Part shown: piece after piece, positions 17,742 to 26,533 of the stretch
Position numbering within the stretch: the first letter of the stretch is position 1
Layout: each line of letters begins with the position of its first letter
DNA from: Gammaproteobacteria bacterium
GTDB taxonomy: Bacteria > Pseudomonadota > Gammaproteobacteria > Steroidobacterales > Rariloculaceae
Assembly (NCBI GenBank): GCA_022819855.1
Contig: JAJEGN010000007.1
Coordinates: forward strand, 310,001-374,000
Direction: 5' to 3'
DNA length: 64,000 bases
The notes under the pieces: model-generated
The model's database searches: none
What the model saw: only the letters and a program-made list of their open reading frames with translations
What the model was told of the DNA's origin: nothing
Made by a program: the position numbers and the translations under genes

Positions 17742-17838
17742 GAGCCGGGCCGGACGATGGCTGACGGGCTGGCAGGCTGCGTCGTGTAAACTGTATACCC
17801 CTATCGAAAACGGCGCTCAACGCAATGCTTGCCACGCC
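17742..17838 (+). repeat. Direct repeat copy A (about 97 bp)
   Basis: Shares most bases with 18711-18803, including GGACGATGGCTGACGGGCTG and TGTATACC. The two copies flank the broken ATPase gene 17825-18712. Copy A ends at the gene start and probably carried its promoter. Confidence 0.65.
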
Positions 17839-18712
17839 CGATGCGGCCAAACGTGACGAGGCCATCCGGCATCATCTGCTCCAAGGCTCGGACCGCGCCG
17901 CTGAAGAACCTGACGCGCGTGCTATATGGCGCGCCTGGCGCAGGCAAATCCGAAATCCTGTTGCACTTGCGCGAACGTGCCGAGGCCTTGAGCACGCCCG
18001 AACGGCCCGTGTGGGTCGTGGAAGGCAGCGCCGACATGCTGCACGACGCCGAGGCGTTCGAGGCGCAATTGCATCGCCAACTCCCGAACGAGTTGCGCCG
18101 GAGGCTGTGGCGTCAAGCGGACCTGTCGGGCGGGCTGAACCTGGAGTTCGCAAGTCTGTCGGTGTCCCGGCGCGATGTTCCGAAACTCCCGGAATTCACG
18201 CGGCTGACGACATTGGGCGCGGCGATCAACGCCAAGGGAATGACCGGTGGCGCGCGCCATTGCCAAAGCCACACGGGGTTGGCCGCAGCATTTGGCGCAC
18301 TCGTTAAGCGCGCTGGCCAAGATCGCGCATGAACATCGGTGGATACTGGATGAGACGGGCTTCGACCACGCCATGACCGACGCCGAGCGCGACAACTACT
18401 ACGATGACCGCCTCAAAGCCATGCGCGGCGCGTTACGACCGAAGCAATACGCCGGTTGGGCGACAGACGGCATTCGACACGCGGCAGAGCGTCACGGCGA
18501 ACGACCTGGCCGACGCGCTGGCCATCGACACGGCGACGGCGGATACGCTCACCCGCTTGGCCGTCCGGGCCGGGCTGCTCGAAGAACGTCGGCCGGGGAG
18601 TACATCGCACCCATCCCATCGCTTGTGGCGCATATCGCCAAACGAGGAGCGCAATACGCGCAGCCGCAGTAGGCGCGGCGCCACACCGACAACGCATTCC
18701 CGCAAAAATTGA
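17825..18712 (+). pseudogene. Frameshifted AAA-type P-loop ATPase
   Basis: Homologous protein text jumps between frames. It begins AAKRDEAIRHHLLQGSD, then VLYGAPGAGKSEIL (Walker A) in a second frame, then GWPQHLAHSLSALAK and a helical part in a third, and finally a winged-helix-like TANDLADALAIDTATADTLT in a fourth. The layout (P-loop, then C-terminal wHTH) resembles ATPases of the AAA_16/Orc-like kind found on mobile elements. At least three frameshifts make it non-functional. Precise family not determined. Confidence 0.6.
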
Positions 18713-18803
18713 GCCGGGTTGGACGATGGCTGACGGGCTGCCGAGTGTCGTGCAAAATGTATACCTCCATCGAAACGGCGCTTACCGCAATGCCGGCCAC
18801 GCC
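18711..18803 (+). repeat. Direct repeat copy B
   Basis: Partner of 17742-17838 with about four bases of net deletion. It runs straight into the IS481-type remnant, so the insertion or a recombination event ended here. Confidence 0.6.
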
Positions 18804-19367
18804 GGCAAGGCGCACTCGTAGACCGCCGCGGACTGCCGCTCGCGCTAGGCTTGCGGCGTCTCTACCCGAACACGTTGTCGGTCACCGCAGTCCACCCACT
18901 GACCACTGAAATGTTGTCGACCTCCGAATCTAATCGGGCCAGGATCGCCACTGTGTCCGGCGACAACCGCCACGCGCTCTGCGGCCGACCGGATCGTCGC
19001 CCCTTGCGAGCTTTGCACGCAGATCGAGGAGATCGCGAATCGCTCGGCCAAAGTCCGGCGACCGTTATCCAACAACTTCGATGAACGCTCGCTCAGGACC
19101 TTGCTCGACGGGAACTGCAGCATCATGGGACGAAAGAAGTTCCACCAAGCCATCGAAGCCATGTGAAACAATCTCGTCGCCTTCCTCGTTCAGTACAATA
19201 CCGAGCGGCCCCACCAGGGCCAGGTTATGAAAGCACCAACGCCCGCCGACGTCTTCGTCCGGTGCCTGAATGAACCCACAATGTCAAAGGAGGAGACAAC
19301 CAGAAAAGCTGCCTGAAACATCCTCTACCGGGAGCGGAAACTGTCAGGCGAATGCCCTATCTGTACA
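18790..19367 (+). pseudogene. Decayed IS481-family transposase (copy 1) with right end
   Basis: Aligns base by base with the catalytic part of the better copy at 26640-27197: LYPNTLSVTAVH-like text, MGRKKF, YNTERPHQGQ and AGCTGCCTGAAA-type 3' sequence, ending in the same terminal CTATCTGTACA. Several stops and indels break the frame. The 5' half is missing. Confidence 0.75.
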
Positions 19368-19447
19368 AATTGTACGATTACATATACTGAGTGGAATTAC
19401 GCCATTCTGAGCGGGAAAATTCCTGTCGGTTACAGCCTAAAGGAATC

Positions 19448-22282
19448 TCACTCCCTTCGTAATTCAATTTGCTTTCTGACAAACCTTCCGTCCGCCAAAG
19501 AGGCAAAACATTCTCCGGGCCGCAGTGATGACAACGGCCTTCTCTCGGTTACATATCCCCATGTGCCCAAACGGCTCATCTTTTCCGAGCGTGCCTGGGT
19601 ATCCATTCCAGTCGACCTGAAAATCACCTTTGTTGCAGTGTTGTTCAACAGTACGTCCAGCGCTGAACTCGCACGTTTCGAATCAAAACCTTGAAGCGAA
19701 TATGCCATGCTCTCGACTGACTGGGTAGCCAATACGCAAAATCCCCCAAATGAGCGGCATGTGTCTAGAAATGACTGTTCACCGTGGGTGGGATCGTTTG
19801 TAATAAATCGATGGGCCTCGTCTGCAACGTAACCGACAAGCTGTTTAAATTTCATTTCAGGATTTTTCCTGTCGCTGTCGTTAAGCACAGCAGAAAAAAA
19901 GGAAGCTTTGAGCGATCTGGCCAGGTATTCGCCTTCCCTCTTCAAACTTGGACGATACGTTAACACCGTCAACTTGTCCCGGTCGGTCTTTACCAATTCA
20001 TCGAACTTAATCGCTTCGCCATTTTTGTCCCATTCCGGCTCGACACCAAAAAAAACTCCTTCGCAAAACGCTCCGTCAGCGACGTGCAAAAAAACCTGCC
20101 GCGTGCTCGCCAACATGTTCACAAACGTTCTTGTCTCTTCCGTGTGATATGCTCGAAAATGTTCGTATTTTTGCTTCAACTGTTTGAAACTGTCCGAAAA
20201 GTACACTTCGGACTCAGGACCATCCACAAAGTCGCCACTGTGATTAGAACCGCCCCCCTTCCAGAAGCCCATTGTTTTCGGATATTTCAAAAGATAATCG
20301 TCCGTAATCGCGCTCGCTAAAGCCAATACGTTTTTTTTACCTTCTCGGACTTGTTGATAGGATCGCTTCAGCGGATGGCTTTCGTTCACATCTTTTAGTC
20401 CGTTCCAGGTATTTTGATCTTCATCACCACACCGGATTTGTCCTTCTTTATCACCAAACGCGACCAGCATTATCGCCATTCCAATGAAAAGAGTACCAAG
20501 ATCACATGCCATATCGTGCCAGAATGCCTCGTTACCCCCATTAGTACCAGCGCCAAGAAGCCGATTGCCCGGATGCTCGGGAACGAGCCCTGCTATTCCC
20601 GTTATTATATCCTTCCCTAAGCCGAGAAAATCTGCGTCGACACGGATGTCTTTGAATTTCGGATGATCGGCCATCAAATTCCATTTAGGAACAGGCTTGC
20701 CCTCTTCGGCAGGGCCAAGGTCCTTTATTTCCACGTTAGGATTATCGTCAGCCCAACGTTCCAGACTACTGCAAATCTCTTCTTTCGGATCGATAACAAG
20801 TAGGCAACCCACCGGAGGCTTATGTTCGTCGGTTTTTCGGCACGCTGTTCCGCATACTGCCCTAAGAATCGGCAGGATTCCTGATTTCGTTTTTCCCGAC
20901 CCCGTTTCCCCCAGTATCAGAGTGTGTCTGCAAAGCAGTTCCCAGGCAATGCCATTCGGATACATCCTTTTCCATTCTTTTACTTGAAGCGCTGAACTAT
21001 CGTGTTGGTTCCGGTCGTATTCGTTTTCGTCATCCGTTTCCCGCCCATAGGCTTCTTCGTCCCCAACAGCGTCGATCAGCCCGAGCGCTTTGGCCACGGC
21101 TGGGGATATCTCAGTGTCCATGAGGCAAAGGTTGCCATACAAAATACGAAGTCTCGATTTCAGAGCTTCTGTGTTGTTTTCGCCCCGATCACTCAATATT
21201 TGTTTCATCAACAATTTTAAGGACCAGTAAGGCGCTAGTTCAACTTGCACGCTCTTTTGTAGTTCCTTTGCGTATTCGTCATTATAACGTACGTATTCGT
21301 CATCGGGCCCACTAAGAGCCTCTCGCAGCGAAACGCTCGCATTTGCATCCTGCTCAATGCGCTTCTGCAAACGTTTTCGAAACTCCTCAATGGGTTTGCC
21401 TCCCTCTTCAACAGTATATTCAGAAAGCGTGTAGATGTTAAAAAATTCGGAGTCTTGCTTCTCGGAGACAGATTCCCAAACTTTGTCGATTCGATCGGAC
21501 TCCTTGCCGCAAACTCCTCGAACCCAATAGCCATAAACCTCGCGTGGCTCGAACACATTGGCAACATCTCCGAGTGCGCCTTTGTTATTGTCGGTCGCGG
21601 TGGTAGGCACGAGGTGCCATTGTTCTCGTCTTCCCGGCTCCATGCCCTCCGGCGTCACTTCCCCTTTGTCCCAGTCCCAGTTCCACTCCGGCAAAAAATA
21701 GAAAAGAGGTCTCACCAATGGCACGCCAAATAGTCTCGTACAGAAAGCGTGCTCCAACTCCACCTCATCGAAAAATTTGTGACTCCCATCCAGATAGTTT
21801 TTCCAATCGTCTTTCGGAATCCTGCATGCGCGATCAGCAAGTTCATCGATAGCATCTTCGTCAATTGCTTTTAGACGATCGGTAATAACCTCTGCTTTCT
21901 CCGCCGTCTGCTCAAAAACACGGTCACTTCCAATTTGAAAGCGGCTATTGTGGTAAAGCAATCGTGTTGTTGCGGCAGCCCGTCGTTCATCGCAAACGGA
22001 CAAGAGCTGTGCCGCAGCGCTTGCCGCGCTGGTAAGCGCTCGCGTGTTGATCTGTACCCCCTTGCGCCTCCATTCGCCAATGGCATGCAAAAAATACTTC
22101 AGGCTGGTGACACTGCCTCCGGGCGATGCGATTTCAATTGCTATTTTCATGTACTGATACACACTGACCAATTCGTCGATGACAATGACGCACTTGTTGA
22201 TCAAGTTGTCATCAATTGCCGAAGTAAGACGTATTATCGCCTCATGATCACGCAGATCGGCGTCCAATTTTACTGATTCCAT
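19448..22282 (-). CDS. ClpP-like protease domain fused to VirD4/TraD/HerA-type ATPase
   Basis: 944 residues. Residues 1-190 resemble the ClpP/crotonase serine-protease fold: IASPGGSVTS at 51-60, the Ser-containing TSAASAAAQLL with Ser88 at the nucleophile position, and LLYHNSRF with His111 at the general-base position; an Asp for the triad lies among Asp158-Asp172. After a linker of ~250 residues comes a P-loop ATPase: Walker A GETGSGKT at 458-465, VIDPKEE at 497-502, Walker B VADE at 819-822, GEQSFLDTCRSFGGFCVLA, and LLNNTATKVIFRST, all as in VirD4/TraD/TraG coupling proteins and HerA-like enzymes. No transmembrane anchor, relaxase or type IV secretion gene is nearby. The gene is AT-richer than its surroundings and diverges from the PP2C gene. 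Role inferred: DNA-translocating or defence ATPase with proteolytic effector. Confidence 0.72.
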   Translation of the reverse strand: MESVKLDADLRDHEAIIRLTSAIDDNLINKCVIVIDELVSVYQYMKIAIEIASPGGSVTSLKYFLHAIGEWRRKGVQINTRALTSAASAAAQLLSVCDERRAAATTRLLYHNSRFQIGSDRVFEQTAEKAEVITDRLKAIDEDAIDELADRACRIPKDDWKNYLDGSHKFFDEVELEHAFCTRLFGVPLVRPLFYFLPEWNWDWDKGEVTPEGMEPGRREQWHLVPTTATDNNKGALGDVANVFEPREVYGYWVRGVCGKESDRIDKVWESVSEKQDSEFFNIYTLSEYTVEEGGKPIEEFRKRLQKRIEQDANASVSLREALSGPDDEYVRYNDEYAKELQKSVQVELAPYWSLKLLMKQILSDRGENNTEALKSRLRILYGNLCLMDTEISPAVAKALGLIDAVGDEEAYGRETDDENEYDRNQHDSSALQVKEWKRMYPNGIAWELLCRHTLILGETGSGKTKSGILPILRAVCGTACRKTDEHKPPVGCLLVIDPKEEICSSLERWADDNPNVEIKDLGPAEEGKPVPKWNLMADHPKFKDIRVDADFLGLGKDIITGIAGLVPEHPGNRLLGAGTNGGNEAFWHDMACDLGTLFIGMAIMLVAFGDKEGQIRCGDEDQNTWNGLKDVNESHPLKRSYQQVREGKKNVLALASAITDDYLLKYPKTMGFWKGGGSNHSGDFVDGPESEVYFSDSFKQLKQKYEHFRAYHTEETRTFVNMLASTRQVFLHVADGAFCEGVFFGVEPEWDKNGEAIKFDELVKTDRDKLTVLTYRPSLKREGEYLARSLKASFFSAVLNDSDRKNPEMKFKQLVGYVADEAHRFITNDPTHGEQSFLDTCRSFGGFCVLATQSVESMAYSLQGFDSKRASSALDVLLNNTATKVIFRSTGMDTQARSEKMSRLGTWGYVTERRPLSSLRPGECFASLADGRFVRKQIELRRE

Positions 22283-22370
22283 TTCGCAGTTGCTCCAACA
22301 ATCTGATTGATTGCAAACTCAATGGCTGCTTATTCGCCAGCATGATACAGATTGGTCCCTTCGATATCAT

Positions 22371-22432
22371 CTTTTCCTGCGGCCACTTTTCCTGCGGCCA
22401 TAAAGCCGAGTGAGCGCCGGCGTTGGCGCCGG
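22371..22432. repeat. 15-bp tandem duplication and perfect hairpin between ATPase and PP2C genes
   Basis: CTTTTCCTGCGGCCA occurs twice in a row (22371-22400). Shortly after, CCGGCG-TTGG-CGCCGG (22417-22432) forms a perfect six-pair stem with a four-base loop. The site lies in the 297-base divergent region, so it may be an operator or a scar; there is no T-run for a terminator. Confidence 0.55.
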
Positions 22433-22579
22433 AAATGCCGGTGAGCCCTGAATGCCGGGCCGCCGGTCAAGCGAGCGAAATGAAGACCGGGAAAGACATG
22501 CGGCCCGGATCAGGTGGACCCTCAAAAGGGGGCGCCGGTCGGGTACGCTGAGCTGCCCCAAAAATCACAGGACCTACGC

Positions 22580-23458
22580 ATGGACTATGACTGGCTCGGC
22601 GACGTCGCCGCCTTGCAAACGCTCGGCTCCCGGAAGCGGCAAGAGGATTCGGCGTTGCACGTCCGGCTCGGCCGAGGGCGCCTGATCGTCGTGGCCGACG
22701 GCATGGGCGGCGAGCCCGCTGGCGACATCGCCTCGATGGCGGCGGTGCTTGGCTTCGAGCGCGGTTTCGGCACGCCGGCGGACGGCCACGAGCCCAACAT
22801 CGTTTGGGTGCGGCGCTTCACGGACGGGCTGACCGGCGCGCTCGACGCGATTAACGCGGCTGCCGAGTCCGGTCACGGGCAAGACGGCATGGCCGCCACG
22901 CTGTCCGCGTTATGGGTGGATTCCGACGGAGTTCGTTGGCTCAACGTCGGGGACAGCGGTATTTGGACGTTGCCGGCCATCAACGGGATAGGCCCCGGGC
23001 GGCTGACCGAGAGCCACAGTCAGGGCTGGGGGGTCCAGTCCGGATTGCTTGCCGGTCATGGGCATGGCGCCCGCACGCAGGCGGACCTAGCGCGGTATTG
23101 CGTCAGTCAAATCGATATTCAGCCGGGGCCGCGCGAGACCCCGTCGGGCGCAATAGTGCTGGCGGCCAGCGACGGATTCGATGTGCTCGTGGACTCTCGA
23201 CGTCGGTACGGCGGGCCACCGGAAAGCCGGGAGGAGGCGCGTGTGTGGGAAGAGGTATACCGACACAAGAATCCAGCACGGTTCCTGGAGGGGGTGGAGG
23301 GCGTTCTCGCCGAGTCCGCGAGGGACAACACTACCGTGATCGCCATCCGTACGTCCGTGGATCGGACGTATACTCGGTTCGAGGACTACGAGCCGGTGTC
23401 GGGCGCACCGGACCGGGAGGTTTTGGGTCCGGAGCTGCCGGAGGGGTTGGTTCTCTGA
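22580..23458 (+). CDS. PP2C-type serine/threonine phosphatase
   Basis: 292 residues from the ATG at 22580, preferred over an upstream start (22514) because AGGA stands 7 bases ahead of it. All PP2C metal-binding motifs are present: RKRQEDS near residue 18, VVADGMGGEPAG with Asp40, the LNVGDSGIW block, AASDGFDVLV and the C-terminal DNTTV. No transmembrane segment or receptor domain; the C-terminal ~35 residues are acidic and unstructured. Soluble PP2C enzymes dephosphorylate Ser/Thr-kinase targets. No kinase gene is seen in the window, but the gene faces the protease-ATPase gene and may share its regulation. Confidence 0.85.
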   Translation: MDYDWLGDVAALQTLGSRKRQEDSALHVRLGRGRLIVVADGMGGEPAGDIASMAAVLGFERGFGTPADGHEPNIVWVRRFTDGLTGALDAINAAAESGHGQDGMAATLSALWVDSDGVRWLNVGDSGIWTLPAINGIGPGRLTESHSQGWGVQSGLLAGHGHGARTQADLARYCVSQIDIQPGPRETPSGAIVLAASDGFDVLVDSRRRYGGPPESREEARVWEEVYRHKNPARFLEGVEGVLAESARDNTTVIAIRTSVDRTYTRFEDYEPVSGAPDREVLGPELPEGLVL

Positions 23459-23936
23459 CCGTGCGAGATTCGTACTACCGCTACCGCGACGCTCATTCGA
23501 GGAACCGACCAGCCTCGCCAGCACGCTCGTTGCGGGTGTACAGCGCGACCATCCGGCCGGACTTCCACCGTCCTGACGCTTGACCGTCGCGTCAGGCGCC
23601 CCGCGCCGAGTCATCGACTGCGCCATGCCGACACGGTCGGAGTGGCCGGAGAACCCGTCGCCAAGCCCGGCGGCCCGGGCACCGAATCGCCCGCGACAAT
23701 GATCCTGAGCCCGGCGGAACACGGCCACGCATTAACTCGGGATCGCCACGCACGCGGCGGCCACGGCCCGTCTGGCGCGGGAATTCGAGCGGGCGAGAGG
23801 TCGGTTTCGGGACGGGTGGACAGTTGGGGCGATTGACGGGGAAATCGGCCCACAATCGGCTGGTTTTTGGGCCGCTTGGCTCCCGTAATCGAATCACGGG
23901 GCCGGGACTCGCGCGGATCGGTAGTCGCCGGCAAGC
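23459..23936. other. No supportable gene (478 bases between convergent genes)
   Basis: A 40-codon frame starting with GTG follows the PP2C stop, and other frames are open, but none has recognisable protein features or a ribosome-binding site. It may be remnant DNA. Confidence 0.4.
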
Positions 23937-24659
23937 TCACCTAACGGGCTTGCGCCGGATATGAACGACCCCGCCCGAGTCTTTTCGCAGATCGAAAACG
24001 CCGGTCTTTTCGGCCAACGTGCTGAGGTTGGCGCAGCCATAGCTTCGCGAGTCGAAATCGGGAGCGGCAGCCAGAAGCCGGTTGCCCACCGCGCCCAGGT
24101 TGACCCACTCGCCGCTATTGGCGTTTCCGAACGCGGCGGCGATCAATGGGACGGCCTTCGTCGGCGGCTCCTTCGATGACGCGGGCTCGTCCTTGGCTAC
24201 GCCCCCGTTTTCCCGAGCCGCATCCGAGAGGTTCTCGACGTAGATGAAACGGTAACAAGCGTTGCGGAACGGTTCGGGGGTCTTGCGTTCGCCGAAGCCG
24301 TAGACCGTCAACCCTTCCTCGCGCAGGCGTTGGGCGAGGCCGGTGAAGTCGCTGTCCGAGCTGACCAGGCAAAACCCGTCCGGCCTGTTGAGGTGCAACA
24401 GGTCGATCGCGTCCATGGTTAGCGCGATGTCCGCCGAGTTCTTGCCCGCGACGGCGTTCAAGCATTGCCGCTGGACGATCGAAAGGGACTTGATTTCTAG
24501 CGTCCACGCGGAGAGGCGTCCCGACGCGAAGTCCCCGTAGACGCGCCTGACGTCGGCCCGGCCGATCTTCGAGATTTCCGCGAATATCGCCTGCGCGTGC
24601 CGGGCGCTCGCGTTATCTGCGTCGATCAGCACGGCAAGGCGCTTCGTCCGATCATTCAT
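23937..24659 (-). CDS. NYN-domain (PIN-like) nuclease with OST-HTH/LOTUS domain
   Basis: 240 residues. The N-terminal NYN/LabA-like domain shows the acidic active-site set: LIDADNAS near residue 11, NSADIALTMDAIDLL near 73, and VSSDSDFTGLAQRLRE, followed by GFGERKTPEPFRNACYRFIY. Such domains are metal-dependent RNases related to PIN. The C-terminal ~65 residues (EWVNLGAVGNRLLA...DFDSRSYG...LSTLAEKTGVFDL) fit an OST-HTH/LOTUS RNA-binding winged helix, a common bacterial pairing. Role is not established for most members; RNA decay or phage defence is plausible in this island. Confidence 0.83.
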   Translation of the reverse strand: MNDRTKRLAVLIDADNASARHAQAIFAEISKIGRADVRRVYGDFASGRLSAWTLEIKSLSIVQRQCLNAVAGKNSADIALTMDAIDLLHLNRPDGFCLVSSDSDFTGLAQRLREEGLTVYGFGERKTPEPFRNACYRFIYVENLSDAARENGGVAKDEPASSKEPPTKAVPLIAAAFGNANSGEWVNLGAVGNRLLAAAPDFDSRSYGCANLSTLAEKTGVFDLRKDSGGVVHIRRKPVR

Positions 24660-25376
24660 CGGGCTTTCCCGCTACCCGTGCCTCCGCCAGGCTAGAGACT
24701 CGGGGAATTCTCGCTGAGAACCAGTTCGGTTCCCCGTCCGCGCCGGTCCGGGAATCGCGGCCACTGTTCCGTGGCCACTCCCTGTGTCGGACAGGGCGTG
24801 GGCATTCGACGATGCCAATGGTACAAGAGTTCCCCAAACGCGGCCTCGGCTTCGAGAACATGGCGGAGAATCCGCCTCGGGGGTCGGCGACCGGCCAATC
24901 TTGAGGTCCCCGATTCATCCGGGGGTTGCGCACGTCGACCGGGGGGTGTCGCCTGGGCATGGGCCGTGCCCGTGGGCCATCGGGCGCCGATTGGCGGAGC
25001 CAACCGTCCGGCGGGTACCACACGCCGTCCGAAGTGACGACGTCGTGCCCGCAGCCGTATCGGCTGCGGACGATCACGGGTTCTTCGCGTGCGAGTTGCC
25101 GCCGGGCAATCTCCGCTGCCGCGTGCGGCGGCGAGTACCCGCGAGCCGCAGACCGCTGGCGGCCGCCGCCAGAGCCTCGGGGAGGACCGCGCGACTCGGC
25201 CATGGTCGGGTAGGGGTGTCGCGATCGAATCCGCCCAGCCACCCGAGACGCGCCCGGTGGCGGCTCTGCGGCGGCCAGAGCGGCAGTAGCGCCGGCCCGA
25301 CGACAGCCTCGCCCATGATCGTGCGGTAGAATCCACCGCCCGGCGCAGACGTCCCATCGATCGAGGGGGCAGCTCC
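24660..25376. other. No convincing gene (717 bases)
   Basis: Long frames are open on both strands because of the high GC. One minus-strand frame includes a stretch reading GCGHDVVTSDGVWYPPDGW that might be coding debris, but nothing has a start context or a known domain. Confidence 0.4.
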
Positions 25377-26156
25377 ATGAAGCTGCAGATCGCAAGCGAC
25401 ATTCACCGTGAATTCGGTCACAACCCGGAGATTCCCGACGCCGGGGGCGATGTGCTTGTCCTCGCGGGCGACATCGGGCATGCGGACGACAAGACGGTCG
25501 AATGGATTCGTAAGAACCTTGCCGGACGGTTCGAGGAAATACTGTACGTCCCGGGCAACCACGAGTTCTACGGCCAGGACGTGCATGAGGCGGACCTGTA
25601 CATGGAGCGGATGGCCCAGTACGGCGGCTACAAGTGGATGAACAACCGGGCGGTCGAGATCGGCGGACAGCGTTTCGTCGGCAGTCCCCTGTGGGCCAAT
25701 TTCTGCCACGAGCCGTGGTCGATGTTAAAGGCTGGAGCCAAGATCGCGGACTTTCGCCACATCCGCCACGAAGGCAGGAAAATGACGCCTGGAGCCATGT
25801 TGGATTTGCACTCCCAGGCCGTTGTGTTCCTCTCTTCGGAAGTTCTCCCCGGGGATATCGTCATCACGCACTGGCCGCCAACGATGAAGGCCCGCCACAT
25901 GAACCACCCGAACGACGACATCGCGAAGTATTTTTGTGCCGACATACCGAAGGTTGTTGCGGCGACCCGAGCGTCAATGTGGATCTGCGGACACACCCAC
26001 TACAATGTGGACTTTATGCTTGGGGACACACGGATCCTTTCGAATCAGGGCGGCTATCCGCGCGAGTCAGGTTCCGGGCTGCCGGGATACGATCCATGGA
26101 TGATCGTCGAAGTCGAGCCGGAGCATGGGCGACCTACGAGGGGGTACGCACAATGA
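25377..26156 (+). CDS. Calcineurin-like metallophosphoesterase
   Basis: 259 residues. All five metallophosphoesterase motifs are present: SDIHREF (Asp/His), LAGDIGH, GNHEFYG, ITHWPP and GHTHYNVD. A GAGGGGG ribosome-binding site precedes the ATG. It belongs to the small soluble phosphoesterases acting on phosphomono- or diesters, substrate unknown. Its stop overlaps a 40-codon ORF as ATGA, and a second, truncated paralogue follows, so the locus is a tandem duplication. Confidence 0.85.
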   Translation: MKLQIASDIHREFGHNPEIPDAGGDVLVLAGDIGHADDKTVEWIRKNLAGRFEEILYVPGNHEFYGQDVHEADLYMERMAQYGGYKWMNNRAVEIGGQRFVGSPLWANFCHEPWSMLKAGAKIADFRHIRHEGRKMTPGAMLDLHSQAVVFLSSEVLPGDIVITHWPPTMKARHMNHPNDDIAKYFCADIPKVVAATRASMWICGHTHYNVDFMLGDTRILSNQGGYPRESGSGLPGYDPWMIVEVEPEHGRPTRGYAQ

Positions 26157-26275
26157 ACCGCGCAGGCAACCGGCTTACGGAAGTCGAAGCACACCGGCAC
26201 TACGCGGCGGATCTTGATCTGTGGGCGCAAGATCGCGGCGGACGCAATCGGGGCCTGCGCGCCATGAGGACATGA
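26153..26275 (+). CDS. Small ORF coupled to the phosphoesterase gene
   Basis: 40 codons starting in the ATGA overlap with the phosphoesterase stop. The product is basic with a helical EVEAHRHYAADLDLWAQ segment; no family recognised. Coupling and position between two phosphoesterase copies suggest it is translated, but it could be the remnant of a longer partner. Confidence 0.35.
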   Translation: MNRAGNRLTEVEAHRHYAADLDLWAQDRGGRNRGLRAMRT

Positions 26276-26291
26276 GGAGATGAGCTGTCGC

Positions 26292-26461
26292 ATGAAACTC
26301 CAGATCGCGAGCGACATCCACCGTGAGTGCGGGCATAACCCGCCGGTCCCCAACATCGGCGCTGACGTGCTGGTGTTGGCCGGCGATATCGGCTATGCGG
26401 AGGATTCGACGATCGAGTGGATCCGGGACGAACTTGCCGGACGATACAAGGCCATCGGTCC
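26292..26461 (+). pseudogene. Second metallophosphoesterase, truncated by IS481-type element
   Basis: The N-terminal 55 or so residues (MKLQIASDIHREC, LAGDIGYAEDSTIEWI) are highly similar to the copy at 25377. The gene breaks where IS481-type sequence begins at about 26462, so only the first two metal-binding motifs remain. Confidence 0.8.
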
Positions 26462-26533
26462 TGTAAGAAATCTTGTGTGCTGAGCCGTCTTTCATCGTCT
26501 AAGCCGTCAGCACAAACCGTTCGCCGAACTGGA
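26456..26533 (+). repeat. 78-bp inverted repeat, left arm
   Basis: Perfect inverted match to 31714-31791. Contains the presumed left terminus of the IS481-type element. Confidence 0.85.

Noticed and set aside
23461..23583. 40-codon GTG frame after the PP2C gene
   Set aside because: No ribosome-binding site, no recognisable features, and GC-rich DNA produces such frames often.
24652..25395. 247-codon minus-strand frame
   Set aside because: Low-complexity, Arg/Pro-rich product without motifs; overlaps the start of the phosphoesterase gene and the NYN gene start. One short stretch might be debris but no gene is supportable.
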